From NCBI RefSeq assembly GCF_963678635.1, contig NC_087068.1, positions 38,711,649 through 38,775,648 of the forward strand: a stretch of 64,000 nt of DNA. Direction: 5' to 3'. A program made the position numbers and the translations under genes. The notes beneath the pieces were generated by a model, which worked only from the letters and a program-made list of their open reading frames with translations, had not been told where the DNA came from and made no database searches. Source of the stretch: Symsagittifera roscoffensis. Lineage: Eukaryota; Xenacoelomorpha; Acoela; Convolutidae. Shown piece after piece: positions 23,017 to 35,031 of this stretch; position 1 is the stretch's first letter; every line of letters begins with the position of its first letter.

Positions 23017-24549
23017 CTAATTACACTCAGTAGGATAAAATGTCTTTTTCTTTGTTTCGATCCATTCACATAATTTGAATTTCTTGACTTCGGGTTGGCT
23101 GTACTTTTCAATTGTGATCTGAAACACAAAAAAAAGTATCAATTAAATAAATCATGATATTAGAGTAGTTTTTATTAAATTTTACAGCCTTATAACTCAG
23201 AGTGTCCCCCTTTGTTACTATTTTATTCAATTCTTCTTCGGCCGATCGGTCTTCAAATTGTTAGGGGAGCGGTGGTGAAGTAGTTACGTCTCCGCCTCTC
23301 AATCGAAAGGTCGGATGTTCGAGGCCCACCATGATCCGTGCTCGTTGCTTGAGGGTGAGGCAACATAACCCAGCCCAGAAAAATAACCAAAAAAATTGCA
23401 TGTAGTTCTTAAACAGGGGCACAACAGCGGTTCGCCGTGATGAGCTGTACAGCTCTTGTGTTGGTCCTTTCCCCCGTGGATAAATGGTCTTAAGTAAGTA
23501 AAATTCTGATTGTCTTCAGGGGCCTTTCGTGCCAATATGCTTTTATTTTTAAGGAGGAGAGCGCAAAAAACGCTATTTTTGGTCCAGAATTTCTTAAAGG
23601 ACTCAAAAACTGATATTTCAGCACAGGCGCGGATTTAGGATTTTCTCGAGACGGGGGCGGATTTTCAAAAAATTTGTCGACCTTTTTTTTTAGGTCGACC
23701 GAAATGATTTTTCGAGCTCTCTCTAAGCACGGTTTAGTCCTTGTTTTGGCCAAATTTTCTGCGCCGCAGGCAAAATTTTGAAAAAATAGTCCAGAAAAGG
23801 CGTGCTTAGGCACTTTTTGGGAAATTTTAACCAAAAAAATCGCGTTTTTTCGGCGCGCGCTCTCGCCCACTCAAAATTAGTATATATTGGCGGCAAAGGC
23901 GCCTTTAGAAAAATTTTAGGGTCGATCGGCCAAAAAAGGATTTCTTGAACAGTACTAAAGGGGGACCCTTTGGGTCGGCAGGGGGTCGAATCCCTGAAGG
24001 AGGAAACGTCCGCCCCCCCCCCCCCCTAAATCAACCCCTGTTTCAGTACCTTTTATGAAGAAAAGTATGCCTCTCATGGAAATTAATTAATTCTTCAAAA
24101 CAGAATCGTATTAGGGTTTTTGGGAGAGCTTGGAAAATCAGTTTGGTCAGTCTTTTTGGGTCTTTCAAAATGACCAAATTGTTAACTGATCTCCAGTTTT
24201 TGATGCCAATGTGGATTTTCTTTCGCTGTGATTCATTTCAATCAATCAGATTTGAGCATCAAGATTCAATTTCTAAATTAATTGAAAGATCAGGGGTCGT
24301 ATAACAGAAAAAAAAACGTTTTTTTTTTTAAATTTCTGCGAAGAAGTTGATTTTTTCAAGTTGATTAACTCCTAGATGCGACCCAGTTTGGAAACTTTCG
24401 TTTGCAAAATTTGTAAAAACAGTTCACTAACCCAGTCTAGCTTCAAATTATTAGTCTGAAATTTGGTTTTCCCAGTTGTATCATCTCTCCAGACTTCAAT
24501 TTTTAGAATACCACCAACATTATCGGTCTTGAATTCCAACACATCGGTT
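23017..24549 (-). CDS. PLAT/LH2-like domain protein, last two coding exons only
   Basis: Two exon-like segments with strong splice sites join in phase. The first is 24549-24432, with acceptor TTTTTTTCAG before it and donor GTTAGT after it. The last is 23118-23017, with acceptor TGTGTTTCAG and ending in TAG. Joined, they read TDVLEFKTDNVGGILKIEV, then a WRDD and KLDW, then ITIEKYSQPEVKKFKLCEWI and a short tail. The order GxLxKIxVxxD, W, F.C.W is the pattern of the second half of a PLAT domain, a beta-sandwich that binds membranes or protein partners in lipoxygenases, lipases and many ciliary or extracellular proteins. The exon upstream of 24549 was not found, so the parent gene is unknown. The 1.3-kb intron contains a SINE and a hAT MITE. 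Confidence 0.55.
23260..23503 (+). mobile_element. tRNA-derived SINE
   Basis: The head (about 23262-23330) looks like a tRNA with an A box (TGGTGAAGTAGTTACG) and a B-box-like GGATGTTCGAGGCCC about 35 bp later. The body contains CAACATAACCCAGCCCAGAA and ends with a TAAGTAAGTAAA tail. It lies in the intron of the PLAT-like gene, antisense to it, immediately before a MITE. Confidence 0.6.
23624..24040. mobile_element. hAT-type MITE with 8-bp target duplication
   Basis: 417 bp starting CAGGCGCGGATTTAGG and ending CCTAAATCAACCCCTG, an imperfect inverted pair of the hAT CAGGGGCGGAT type. It is flanked by TTTCAGCA (23616-23623) and TTTCAGTA (24041-24048), a 7-of-8 match fitting an 8-bp hAT duplication. 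Internal hallmarks AAAGGCGCCTTTAG and GACCCTTTGGGTCGGCAGG recur at 61978-62500, and AAGGCGCCTTTAG also at 40777. No transposase. Confidence 0.8.
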
Positions 24550-25369
24550 CTGAAAAAAATCAAAAGCTAAATTCTATGCAGTGGATGAATCCTACTGTGT
24601 ATTGCGGGAATCGTATCATGGATACCACGAAACCGAAGACGGTTCTGTCGTGGAATCCGCAACAGGCTTGATTTTTCAGACAAAATTTGTGGAACCCAGA
24701 TTAGTTTGGGGAGCATATACACAAAGAGTTTTTCATGTGTGCAAGGGAGTTTACCGACGTGGAATCCCTATTTTGTAACCGGATACTGCATTTTCTCACT
24801 GGAATCTGCATAGGTGGGTGGAAACCGGTGAAGATTGTGAAATTCACTTACAAATGGACTTTCGCGACAAATTGCCAAGTTCGCTCATTGCTTTACGTTA
24901 CAAGTAATTGCTTGTGAGCTCCGGATACTTCTGAAGTAATTTCTTATGAATTATAATACAAGTAATTGCTCGCAGATTTAGGGGCTGAGCGGGGGAAGTG
25001 GAGCAAATCAGTTTGATCCACCTCAAAAAAAATCGACGAAACAATTTTTGAAAAATCGCCCTCCTCCCATCCGCCATCCTCGTAATGCAATGAAATTCCA
25101 AAAAACAACTCGATTGTGTTGTTGCGATTGTGGGAATATGCCATAAGCGCTCCTAATATCCTCAACTCTCAAATGTAAGTTTTATGTTTGGGGACTACGA
25201 GATTGATTTTTTTTAAAACACGGTGAGTCATCAAATCTTTACGGCTATGCTACAATTCGTGGTATAGTTATAACTGTACCAAACGACTCAAAACTATCAC
25301 GTGTAACGGATAAAAATGTATCGACCATTGCTTAGCTTTACACAAACAATTAAATTATGTTAATTTGCA
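24550..25369. other. No recognised gene
   Basis: Two overlapping open frames (plus 24581-24778 and 24735-24917) contain GGAATCC-type repeats but match no family I know. The PLAT-like gene should continue somewhere upstream of here, yet I could not find its next exon. Confidence 0.3.
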
Positions 25370-27115
25370 CGGACTGCCTTTCAAAACAGACCATTACATG
25401 CTTTCATTTGAAACGCGATTTTTTTCCAAGCAAAAATTGACTCATTCAAACGGATGTAAGATGTTTTCAAAAATTTAATAGGGAGAAAGTCAACGTAGAT
25501 CCTGCTCTTTATGATTGGTTAGAAGTGTATGAAAAATCGTCCGGATCAGTAATAGTTGCGACTTTTGCTTGGGATTATTGTAGAAAAAATTATGATTGCG
25601 CGTGCTCCATATTGCACAAGAACTTTAAATCGGAAACACAAAACCAACAACAAAAAAACATGGATAGATAAAGCCTTAATGATTTTGAGAAACACTGAGC
25701 ATAGGTGTTTCAATATATGGAAAAACACTGGTTGTGAAGCAGCGCAAAGACAATACAAAAAAGAGAACATTTGGGTGAGCCGAAATTTGGCAATTGCTTC
25801 ACAAAATTATCACATTGAAACATTTCAGCAGCTTTCCAACAGTAAAAACAACCAGATTTTATGAATCAAAAGTGAAGGAGAATAAATTATCAAGAATCAG
25901 TAACTATTAGTGGACTGGATTAGGAATATGGCAAAAAACATATGTTGCTAGTGAAATAGCAAATCAATTTACAAAATGCCTTTTAAAAACATATTTTTTA
26001 AAATAATGATTATATAACCTGAAAAGAAAAAGAAAAAATTACAACTGAAGTGTTTGACTTTCGTTCTATCACAAAAATAATTTGCGAAGAAATGGATAAA
26101 CAACCGTTTAGAATACTTCCAAGGCCAATGGGAATACAAAGTTTTTGACTCCAATTTTTCATTGGAATACACCTCCAATTCGCAATGAATGGAAGTATAA
26201 TTCAAAACCAGTTTTCTCCTTTCCTCAAAATATCAAACTTAATACCTGTCTTCAAAAAAAATAAAGTTCAGATGTCATCGAATTAAAGGCTTTTAAATGA
26301 ACTTTATAAGCTTTTGAACGTTTGCTTTTGAATCAAAATATAAAACAAAATTTCAAAAAAAAACTCGTTACAAAACGTTTACAAGTTCGTAATTCAGAAA
26401 ATCAAACCTGCGACTGATGTAGTTATCATTTATACCCAAAGGTTCTGTCAAAACATGGACCGATTCAAAAATAACAAGGGCACTTTTTCTAGATCTTGCT
26501 AAAGCTTTCCATTCCATTCCTCAAAAAAATTTCCCAGAAAACATTGGAATTTATGGTTTTTTCAATAACGCATCAATTTTAACGATGGATTTTATTAGAG
26601 ACCGCGTCAGCAATGTGTAAAGCTTCAAAATTATTCTGCTAACTGGAAAACAATTGATGATGGCGTACAACAAGGTACTGTTTTGGAACCATTTGTTATT
26701 ATTCTTTCTAAAAAAGATTTTGAAAACCAAATTAACAGCAACATGATTTTAGTGCAATTTGCTAATTATACAAGTATCTGTTTTACAGGAAGCTCAAAAA
26801 CCGATTTAAAAGTATCAGTGCTAGAAACGCTAGAAAAAGTTCGCAAGATTTTGAATGAAAACAAATTTACCCTTTTTGTTGTTAAAACAGAACTTCCCGT
26901 CTTTTGAGAAGAGAAAAATTGAGAAAAAAAATTATAGCGAAGAAACCATTTCCACACAGAATCATTCCAAGTACCTTGGAGTGTTCGTGGACAAAATCTA
27001 ACTTTTTCAGCTGAGTTGAAGAAATGTATAAACCAAATGGTTGTTGCAATTAAGTCATTTTCAGAGTGCGACATATGAGACCATTAGAAAAAAGAGTTAT
27101 GCTTTTCAGATCCTT
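25370..27115 (+). pseudogene. Decayed non-LTR retrotransposon (CR1/jockey-like LINE), copy A
   Basis: Near 25388 TDHYMLSF resembles the end of an APE-type endonuclease (SDH motif). 25556-25864 resembles the linker before the reverse transcriptase (NNKKTWIDKALMILRN, a QYKKENIWV stretch, AIASQNYHIETFQ). From about 26450 the reverse transcriptase appears: FLDLAKAFHSIPQKN, the palm aspartate region; then, in other frames, ANYTSICFTGSSKTDLK and KYLGVFVD (about 26970-26992). Several stops and frame changes separate the pieces, so it is inactive. It lies on the same strand as two further LINE remnants in this window. Confidence 0.7.
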
Positions 27116-28640
27116 AGTTTTGTCATACTTGTTTTTTAGGTTAAAGCTATTCAAGTCTCCAATTAACAGAAATCTGCAGTAAATATGATCATGCACGTGC
27201 AAATATGATCTGCAATGAAAACTCTTAGAATAACCTTGTCGCGTCAAACAATTTCAAGTTTTTTCTTCTCTCATTTAACTTGAAGCAAAACGTGGGAGAC
27301 ATGAAGTGATAGTTTTGCAGAAGTTTAGGTGAAAACAACTTAACTAGCTAGTTAAAAATACTAAATTCAATTCCCAAAGAGAAAATAATTGAAGGCCTGC
27401 GAACCTTTCCCCTCCCGAAAAAAATACTGCCTTCTTTTGTCGAATTAAATAAATTATATTACCTGGCAAGGTAGTTGCTTGGCCTCAACAGAATTTGAAA
27501 AGAGAGGTTTGAGAAAATTGGAAGTTCGTCGAAGTGACAAGTTTGTCACAACTGCATTTTAAAATGAAAATAACTCACCCTCCATTTTGGAAATCCATTT
27601 TTTTGGGGTTATACAGTCGAAACTTCAGAGACGAAAGCATTCGACTCCCGCTCCTTCGCCCACCAGCGTCTAAGTTTGTTCTTCATTAGCTGCTTTACGA
27701 TATTTTATATTTAAATGCCATATGCCAGATACAAGATTCAATTTAGGACTCTTTAATGATTTCCTGTGTTTTAGTTTTTTGACACCCGTGTGAATTCGGG
27801 CGTGTTTTAGTTTTTTCTCTTTTTTTTTCTTTTTGTTTTCCGCTCAAAATGAAAATAAGGTGCCACAAGTAACTATCGGAGTAGGCTGAGTGAAAAAATC
27901 ATATTAAAGTACCTTCAGTCGTGATTCGAACGATAATAAAAAATTCCTAAAATGTTTCCCAGTGTTAAGAAAAACTGGTTTAAAATTCAGTCCAATTTAA
28001 GTCTGATTTCTTGCGAGTATAGCAATCGAGTAACGTTCGTTATATATAAATTTTGGCCATCCAGGCTAATAAGATTTTGTTTTACAGAAATTAAAATCAG
28101 TTCGAGAAGCTTCATTAGGCGGCTTCTTGGTCATAAAAAAATTCATACAAATTCAAATTTTTCAGTACAAAAAATTGAGAAAAAAAATTTCTTAACATTT
28201 TTTTTTTCATTTTCCCGTTTTTTTTTTATTCAAGGATAACTTTGACGTTTAATTCCTAACTCACTAATTTTCAATCCGTTTTTACTTTTGTATAAACACA
28301 GTTTGCAGAAGAAACAGCGCTTATTTGAAGATAAGAACTTTTTTTGTAGTTTTTATAGGAAGGTGGTCAGAACATTCTGTGCTATTTGCACAGCAACCGG
28401 CTATCCTTGTTTTTTTTGGCTATTTATTCGCCAATTTATGCAAAAGTTTTTTTTCTTCGCTAAAAAGACAGATTAAGTAGCTTTTGCTTATCTGTTATAC
28501 GAATGAAATGATACAAAACCAAAACCTTTGGTTGATTGTTGTCTTGATGTCTGTCGAGGATAGTCCATTTGTATTATCTCCCCACATTCCAGACAGTGTT
28601 ATTTAGCTGAGCGAAGCTGTTTTTTGCGACTCAGGGCCAT
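27116..28640. other. Intergenic, nothing recognised
   Basis: AT-rich sequence with several T-runs. The open frames near 27952-28239 and 28288-28476 are low-complexity Phe/Lys-rich and unconvincing. Confidence 0.4.
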
Positions 28641-28644
28641 TTTT

Positions 28645-28828
28645 TTGTGTCTAGAACTTTTTACGTAGTACCACTATTGCAGCCAAATTTGGTCAGGTTG
28701 TGGTAGACCTGAAGCTGGAGGTCAACTGAGAGCTTGTCCTTAAACACTATCATTGCCATGGCATGGGATCGAATACACGATGTGACGATTTCAAAGTGAA
28801 CGCCTTACCACTGTGCTAAGTGCCTCTA
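28645..28828 (-). mobile_element. tRNA-derived SINE, second family
   Basis: On the minus strand the head reads AGAGGCACTTAGCACAGTGG, giving an A box (TTAGCACAGTGGTAAGGCG), followed about 40 bp later by the B box GTATTCGATCCC. The body ends with TACCACAACCTGACCAAATT then TGGCTGCAATAGTG. That 3' part recurs at 41203-41268, supporting a mobile family. Confidence 0.65.
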
Positions 28829-29999
28829 ATAAAAATAAGTATATAAGAATATTATGGTAGTTAACACGTGCCATTGCTTTGAACTGCTGCTCATGATACA
28901 TAGCTTATATGGTTGCATCGTTCATACAAGATACTCAGCAAGTGTTTCAAATGACAAAGTTCGGAAGAAGGTGTCCAATTAATTTTTCGGATTTGAGAGT
29001 TTCGTTTCAAAATTGTTCGAATTAAATTTTGTTTTCTTTGAAAATCGTTTGTTTTTCCCGACTCTCTTTTCGCTTCGTTTTTTTGTCGACTTAGCTTCAC
29101 TTTTTCACTTTTCTTGTTGCCAACTGATTCATCTCTAGATGCAAGCGGATTCGAGCTAATTCACTGATTTTTTTTCCAACTTTCGAAAAAAAAAGTATTT
29201 TTTTTTTGTGCTTGGTGTGGTTATTTCAAACAAATATGACTTTTCAATTTTTATTTCTTTTTTAATTGTTATGATAAATCTAAATATTAAATATTTTCAA
29301 AGACGTTACTATGAACAATACTCATACCCAAAGTATATCATCAACCGAAATTCAAATCGCTGAACTAAATGAACGATTGAATGAAACTGTTTTTCCTCTC
29401 AGAAACAGAGGTCAAACTCTTTTCTTTAAATATGCAAAAAGACCATGTCGTGCATTGAACCCAGCCAAATCAATGTCAGAAAGAAATGCAAAAACTATGA
29501 TCAAGCGTAGTTTTGAAAATGTCAATCAACAAAAAATTACAATCCAAATTGACCTTATAGAAAATCACGGGTTCTTTCAAATGATAAAAGAAGCGACTAG
29601 CATCAAAACAAACAGTGAATCTTTTTAGACTACTAAAAGAAGATAACTCAAAAACTTGTCAATTGAAAACACGAGGGTTTATCTGATCACTTTCCGATTG
29701 TTTCAAAAATATATACTGAGACCTCCAAGGATTCATTTTCTGAATTTTTTTATGATGCTTCTTTCTGAGATCAAATTGAATTTTCGAGAAACTCAATATC
29801 GCTCTGTTCAATTCATCGCTTGAATTGAAATTCTCTAACATCTAGAAATTTTCAATTGTGCAAAAACTTAGAGATCTTTGGCTGACAAATAATTAAAACC
29901 TGATTGCAAAACTGACTTCCCGCAGCTTGGTGTAAAAATAAATTAGCTCAAGATACTCCAAATGCCAGGTTGAAAACTGGAATTGAAGTTAAAAGATAA
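28829..29999. other. No recognised gene; possible upstream LINE sequence
   Basis: A 105-codon plus-strand frame (29311-29628) begins MNNTHTQSISSTEIQIAELN and lies upstream, on the same strand, of LINE copy B. It could be part of that LINE's linker, but I see no diagnostic motif. Confidence 0.25.
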
Positions 30000-30211
30000 T
30001 AAATTGTTTTATAACAAAAAAGCTGTTTTGGCTGCATTGACTCAAGGCAGGTATACTGTCTACTAATTGAAATAAAAGGCATGAATAAATCTCAAAATAT
30101 TTTGCCCTCTTCAAAAAAAACCATCTGGTGAAATAATAACCTCCCCGGTCGATGTTGAAATGGCCAATGAGTTCAGTCGCTCTTCTTTAAGTCAATTGGC
30201 CTGAACATAAC
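30000..30211 (+). pseudogene. LINE copy B, left half, interrupted by an LTR element
   Basis: Around 30115-30185 the plus strand reads PSGEIITSPVDVEMANEFSR, the pattern seen just before the LINE reverse-transcriptase fingers. Sequence homology then stops at ATAAC (30207-30211), the target duplication of the LTR element, and resumes at 37246. Confidence 0.55.
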
Positions 30212-30480
30212 TGTTATACCGTCAACTCCTCGAGGTATGAACTGTTGGTTATTGAATCCGTATGGATAGATAATATCAAGCTTGTGAGAGAAATAAGTTA
30301 AGGCAACTTGTTTCCGTAAGAGTTAATTATTCTCTGAACCGTAGTTCTCTCGCCGTTCTCGTCCTTGTACCAAGGTCAATCGACCAGTACACAATAATGT
30401 TATATAATATCAAAACATAAAAGGTATATAAATACATAATAAGTTTTGTATGGAGTTTTATCTATCCATGCCGGATGTTA
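30212..30480 (-). repeat. 3' LTR of element 1
   Basis: 269 bp, plus-strand start TGTTATACCGTCAACTCC, end ATGCCGGATGTTA. It lacks about 5 bp present in the other LTR near CTCTTCAGACGCC, and its terminal bases (TGTTAT, ATGTTA) have drifted from TGTCAT/ATGACA. Confidence 0.9.
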
Positions 30481-30494
30481 TTCCCCCTCCTCGG
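30481..30494 (-). promoter_or_regulatory. Polypurine tract of element 1
   Basis: On the minus strand GAGGAGGGGGAA lies directly before the 3' LTR, where plus-strand DNA synthesis is primed in LTR elements. Confidence 0.6.
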
Positions 30495-30799
30495 GAAAAA
30501 TGGTAAGGTTTTATTTGAGTTTTTAAGTCCCCGTAGGACTGTTTAGCTGGTTATCCAATTCTCCCCTCTTTGTTCTCCGGTGTTGTTGTCAGTGTTTTCA
30601 TCTACTGCTCCGTGTTCTTCTTCATTGTTTAGTTGTTCGTCTTGTTGTGGATCTTCTATATTTTTCGAATTTTCGCAAAATATGTAAATTTTGTCCATCT
30701 TTTCGTCAACGGCTTCCGCTGGTGAAGTTAGGTCAATTACATCATTTGTAATGCTTGTTTTGTGTTTTGGGCTAATTGGCTGTATGCAGGCTTTGTATT

Positions 30800-32081
30800 T
30801 CGGAGTTTTTTAAGAAAATCCCATTTACTGAATTAAAGATTTCAGACTTGGCGTATCTTGTTTCGATTTCTCGGGTGGTGAATCGATTTCAATATGTTTC
30901 GTCCCTGCTGTGCTTGTGGTTTGTATCGCGTTAATTGGGATAGGGTTTCCTAGCACTGTCGCTAATGTCGCCTGTCTGGCTCTTGTCGACTTCCTTGTTT
31001 CGATTGCAGGCGGTGTTATTTTTTGATTTTGTCGCTTAGGTGAGGGTGAAGTATATTCCTCCGATTTGAACGACCGGTCGTCTTCTTTTTTTAAATTAAT
31101 TGACTTTTCCATCTCCGTTTGGAGACTCATCCCTCTTGGAGTTTGTAATTTTCTCGTTGGCTTTCCTCCAGTCCGTTTTCCCAATGCTTTTGTTCTCGTG
31201 GGACTGGCTTTGCTTGTGCCCTGACTTTGTGCTTTCTCTTGATTTGATAACTTGACTGTGAGCCCCGTTCTGGTGTCCTCCTTGAACATGGGGTGTTGTG
31301 AAGCTTGTGGATCGTTAATGTCTAAAAAACGTAAGCATGGTCCTGTTCTTCGTGCGGATTTGTAAGCAACATAATTGCTCAAACGAGAAGGTCTGCAAGG
31401 TCCGTATATTACAGGGTTGGGGAAAAGGCCGTACCACTATTCCTTAGTAGTCTTAGTTGTTTGCCAAAAGATTGTACCCAAGCAGTATGCGGTGTGTGTG
31501 TATGTGAGAATTTTTCCGTCTATGATTTTGTATTTGTGTTCAATTGTCTTTAGGTTTTTTACTTTGGTTGCTAGCCGAATGGTTTTTCGTGCCTCTTGTT
31601 CTATGCGTTTTTTGATATTTTTATCGACTGTTCGTTGTATTCTCTTATATCTTAAATCAAGTTTGTACTTAGCTAGTTCAATAGATTCTGTATATGAACC
31701 TGTTTCTGGCTGTGGCGGTGAATGTTTGTTTTCGAGCGTCCTCGGCATTGGTTCATGTGGAACTGTTTGTGGTGTCTCTTTCTTTCGAGTCTGTACTTCG
31801 TCCTCTGACCATCGTTCGAGGTCATGCATGACTTCTGCTGGCAACGGCGGCTTTACAAGGTTCTTTCGATCTAAACATGCATGTTTTGCGCTCTCCAAGT
31901 TTAAGTTATTAGGTGAGCTATTTGTGGCTATGTTCGATAATGGAGTGTTTGGTTTTCTACCCAAATGTGCTTCAAAAGGAGAAATTTTAGTGACACCGTG
32001 TGGTGTGACTCTCAACGTTTTTATTATTTCTGCAATACCCGAAGCTAACTTATATGATGTATTTGTTTGATCTATTCTCAT
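30800..32081 (-). pseudogene. Element 1 integrase C-terminal domain and basic tail
   Basis: 32081-31437 contains KISPFEAHLGRKPNTPLSN, the gypsy integrase motif that follows the catalytic core, then a Pro/Glu/Lys-rich stretch. 31382-30825 continues in another frame as a basic, Thr/Ser/Lys-rich tail (RTKALGKRTGGKPTRKLQT; RKSTRARQATLATVLGN). Element 2 has a similar basic tail. Long antisense frames on the plus strand here are shadows. Confidence 0.7.
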
Positions 32082-32799
32082 TACCGCTAATCTATGCTTA
32101 ATTGTTCGGATCAGTGGATCATCCGTTCAACAACCACTATAGCTCTATGATCATCTACGGGTGCAAAAAGAAGTTTTATATTGTTTGACCTACAAAAAAT
32201 TTGAAATATTGTTTGAACTTGGTCGCACCTCAATCTACGCGGTACTCCGTTGTTAGAAATATATCGTTGCATGAATTTAATTGCAATATCTGCTGTTGTG
32301 TTTGAAACAACTTTCGCTTACAGGAACTTTGACAGTTATCTATTGCCACCAAAATGTATGCGTCTCTAATTAGTTCGTCCGGTAGAGGCCCCGCAAAGTC
32401 TAATTGAACTTCCTCATTAGGTTTGACCACCGGTTCCTTTTGGAATGAAAATTTTTTTGCCTAGGATGGGTTTTAAATTTTTACCTTGCTCCATGCATTG
32501 TTTACAGTTTTGTGCCATCTGCACAATTGAGCGATGAATGTGCGGGAACCAGAAAGGTTGACTCAAATCCAACATGGCTGCCAATCCCGGGTGTGTGAGG
32601 TGAAAAACATCCAGGACTGTCTGTCGGAGCTGCGAAGGAATTACGATCCTTTCGTCGACGAGGAGGCAGTCCTCTCGGACATGAAGGCGATTTCGGATAT
32701 TAAACCAGTACTGTCCGTATGAACCTTTGTTGGCTTCCCAGTCCCGCTTTTTCACAAAGTTTATCAGTGGGTGCAAGTTTTTGTCTTTCTTGGTGGCTG
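32082..32799 (-). pseudogene. Element 1 integrase, zinc-binding domain and damaged catalytic core
   Basis: The HHCC finger is visible in 32776-32417: HLTHPG followed by CKQCMEQGKNLKP. The core begins at 32415 with VQLDFAGPL (first Asp). Frame changes follow, and near 32240-32110 a segment YISNNGVPRR then CDQ and APVDDHRA then VVVE can be read. The second Asp to Glu spacing is 31 rather than the usual 35, so a short deletion removed residues. Integrase inserts the cDNA into chromosomes; this copy cannot. Confidence 0.75.
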
Positions 32800-33849
32800 C
32801 AGCGATGAATGGAATTCCCAGTACTTTTTGTAGTTTACGACGAAATAAAGTCGTGTCCTCCTCGGTTTCAGTGGCTTTTTCAACAGTGGCACCATGGTGT
32901 CCATTATTACTGTGTGGCTGACTCTAGTTGTAACGAAGTTGTCATTGTCGGGCGTTCCACGTTATGTGATGTCTCCTCTTGTAGACATACATTGGGATCC
33001 ACGCGGCTGACGTATGTCTCTTGTTCCATCGGCTGATCGTTTTCGATGTTGCTACTTGTTTGGGTCGATGTAGACGATTTCTCTTTTTCCATCTCGGTTT
33101 GTATCATTGTTTGTGTGGCTATGTTTGATCGAGCTATTAGTGGCATAGTTGTTTGTGAACTGCATCTTTTTGTTACGGTGGATGTTGGGATTGTGGTGTC
33201 TCCAAAGGTTATCTTTGGAAATTTTGTAAATTTCGATCCTGTGATCAAATCTCTTGCGTCGGTCACTTGTGCGGTTGGTTGGTATTGCGGTGATAATTTA
33301 GTTTTCTTCATCTGCTTGTCCTTGGTTGGTGGTCGCTTGTGCCACCTCGGGTCGGAGAGGCTTTCTCCTCTGTCTGATGTGTTCTTCCAATCCACCGAAG
33401 CTGTAGGAGTGCCTGGTTTTGTGGTTTTTAGATCACTCGGGAAGATGCGGCCTGTGAAGATTTTCGTATCTTTTCTCCTCATTGTGTGAATTTTTATTGT
33501 GTTGATCGATCGCTCGTTGAATTGCAGAATTTTTGAATGCGAGAGTGTTGACTGATTTTAAGCAGAATGAAACGTTGACTGATTTTGAACAAAGTTTGAG
33601 TTGGACTGAATTCTCTTTTTGGGTAGCAATTGACCGTAGATGGAATTTTTGGAATGTTTAAATGTTAATTGAGCGTTTGTTCTATTATCTAATAGCCCTT
33701 TAATTTCCGTGCGTTTTTTGATCAGGTCACATGGTGCTTTGTTTTGGTTGGCCAATTGATTTAGGATGACATTGTCAATCATTTCTAAGTTGTTTATGAA
33801 TGTAATAATTGCCGCAACTACAAATTCCTCGTCATACTCGCTGGGGGGT
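32800..33849 (-). pseudogene. Element 1 enlarged RNase H-integrase spacer
   Basis: About 1 kb of low-complexity coding-like sequence lies between the end of RNase H and the integrase finger. 33482-32907 is one open frame rich in Thr, Ser, Gln and Lys (MPLIARSNIATQTMIQTEME; SSTSTQTSS). No domain is recognised. Element 2 has a spacer of similar size at the same place. Confidence 0.6.
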
Positions 33850-34432
33850 AAGGGTAAGCCAACCGGAATTCGTGACATATAGTCTATTAAGCCCATTTTA
33901 ATCCCTGCGAGATGTTTGATATCAAATTAGAATGCTAATAATCTATCGATCCAGCGGGTTAGACGGCTTTGACTTGTCTTTGATCGTTCGCTGGCGTTTA
34001 AAGCGCTAAATAAAGCTTGATGATAGTGATGACAGTAAAATGTTTGCCGTACAAAAAATATTTGAAGTGCTCAATTGCCCAAACGACTCCTAATAATTCT
34101 AATTCATTGACTGAATATTTTTCCTCAAGGGAATTTAAAAAACGTGCCGCATATGCTATAGCCACCCAACCTTCAGTTGAATGTCGGTCTAATGCGTCTC
34201 CTAAACCTGTATTAGATGCATCACAGACGATGCGAATTTCTAAATGTTGATCAAAATGCTTGTTTTGTGTGATTTTTGCAACGAGTTGTAAAATGTTTTT
34301 AAAGGCTGAGTTGTGTTCCGGTAACCAATTAATAGGTCTGTTCTTTTCAGCGTTTTTTAGTAATGGCCGCAGTGCTGCCGCTTTTTGTGCTAAATTTGGT
34401 TTACATCTTGTAAGATGAGGTATTGACCCCAT
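33850..34432 (-). pseudogene. Element 1 RNase H
   Basis: 34432-33998 reads RIVCDASNTGLGDALDRH (first catalytic Asp), ARFLNSLEEKYSVNELELL (Glu) and HFTVI. A frame change follows, and the domain ends with GLIDYMSRIP at about 33896, the usual end of gypsy RNase H. RNase H removes the RNA template during reverse transcription. Confidence 0.8.
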
Positions 34433-35031
34433 GAAACTTTTAAGTTACTAAAACGTTTTGGGAGGCGATTATTTTCAATTGCCTCGATTTTCTTTATGAG
34501 TGGTTTAGTTCCCTCACTGTTTATGGTGCAGCCCAACCACTCAAGTTGTTTGCATGCGAACTTACACTTGTCCAAGGTTTTCCTCGCCGAATTTTGTTAG
34601 CCCCGTGTGGAGTTTTTGACGACGAGTCTCGAGCGTTCCTTTTGTTACGATTAGAATATCATCAAGATGTGCATAAGTATTGTTGCAATTTGTGAGTGTT
34701 AGATCCACTGCTTTTTGGAACTCTGCCGGCATATCCGTAAGGCCGTAAAATCCTGTTTGGAATTGGTATGTTCCGGTAGCATTTCCTCCAATTAGACTGA
34801 AGTTAATATGTTCTCGTGCTGTTTTATCCAACGGGATTTGTGAATAAGCGTATCTCAAATCGAGTGTTGTGAATAGTGTTTGAATCGATTTGTCTGATTT
34901 CACTACTTGTGCGATATTATCTAACATGAGATCTATGTTTGGCATCTGATATATGTTTTTGTGTATATATTTGTTAATCTTCTTCGAATCCAGTGCTAGT
35001 TTAACCGTTTGGTCCTTTTTGACCGTGATTA
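34433..35031 (-). pseudogene. Element 1 reverse transcriptase
   Basis: Starting just after a frameshift near 35035, the minus strand reads ISPIVITVKKD and QTVKLALDSKKINK, then LFTTLDLRYAYSQIPLD (catalytic Asp), TGTYQFQTGFYGLTDMPAEF and AHLDDILIVTKG (catalytic DD pair; the usual Tyr is His). 34575-34390 continues with WLGCTINSEGTKP. Two to three frame breaks. Confidence 0.85.

Noticed and set aside
23490-23870. 126-codon minus-strand ORF
   Set aside because: Spans the SINE tail and hAT MITE; not protein-like.
24581-24917. Overlapping plus-strand ORFs with GGAATCC-like repeats
   Set aside because: No family match, no splice support.
31375-32070. 231-codon plus-strand ORF
   Set aside because: Antisense shadow of the element 1 integrase C-terminal region.
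33046-33489. 147-codon plus-strand ORF
   Set aside because: Antisense to the element 1 spacer; hydrophobic composition is a by-product of the Thr/Asn/Lys-rich sense strand.
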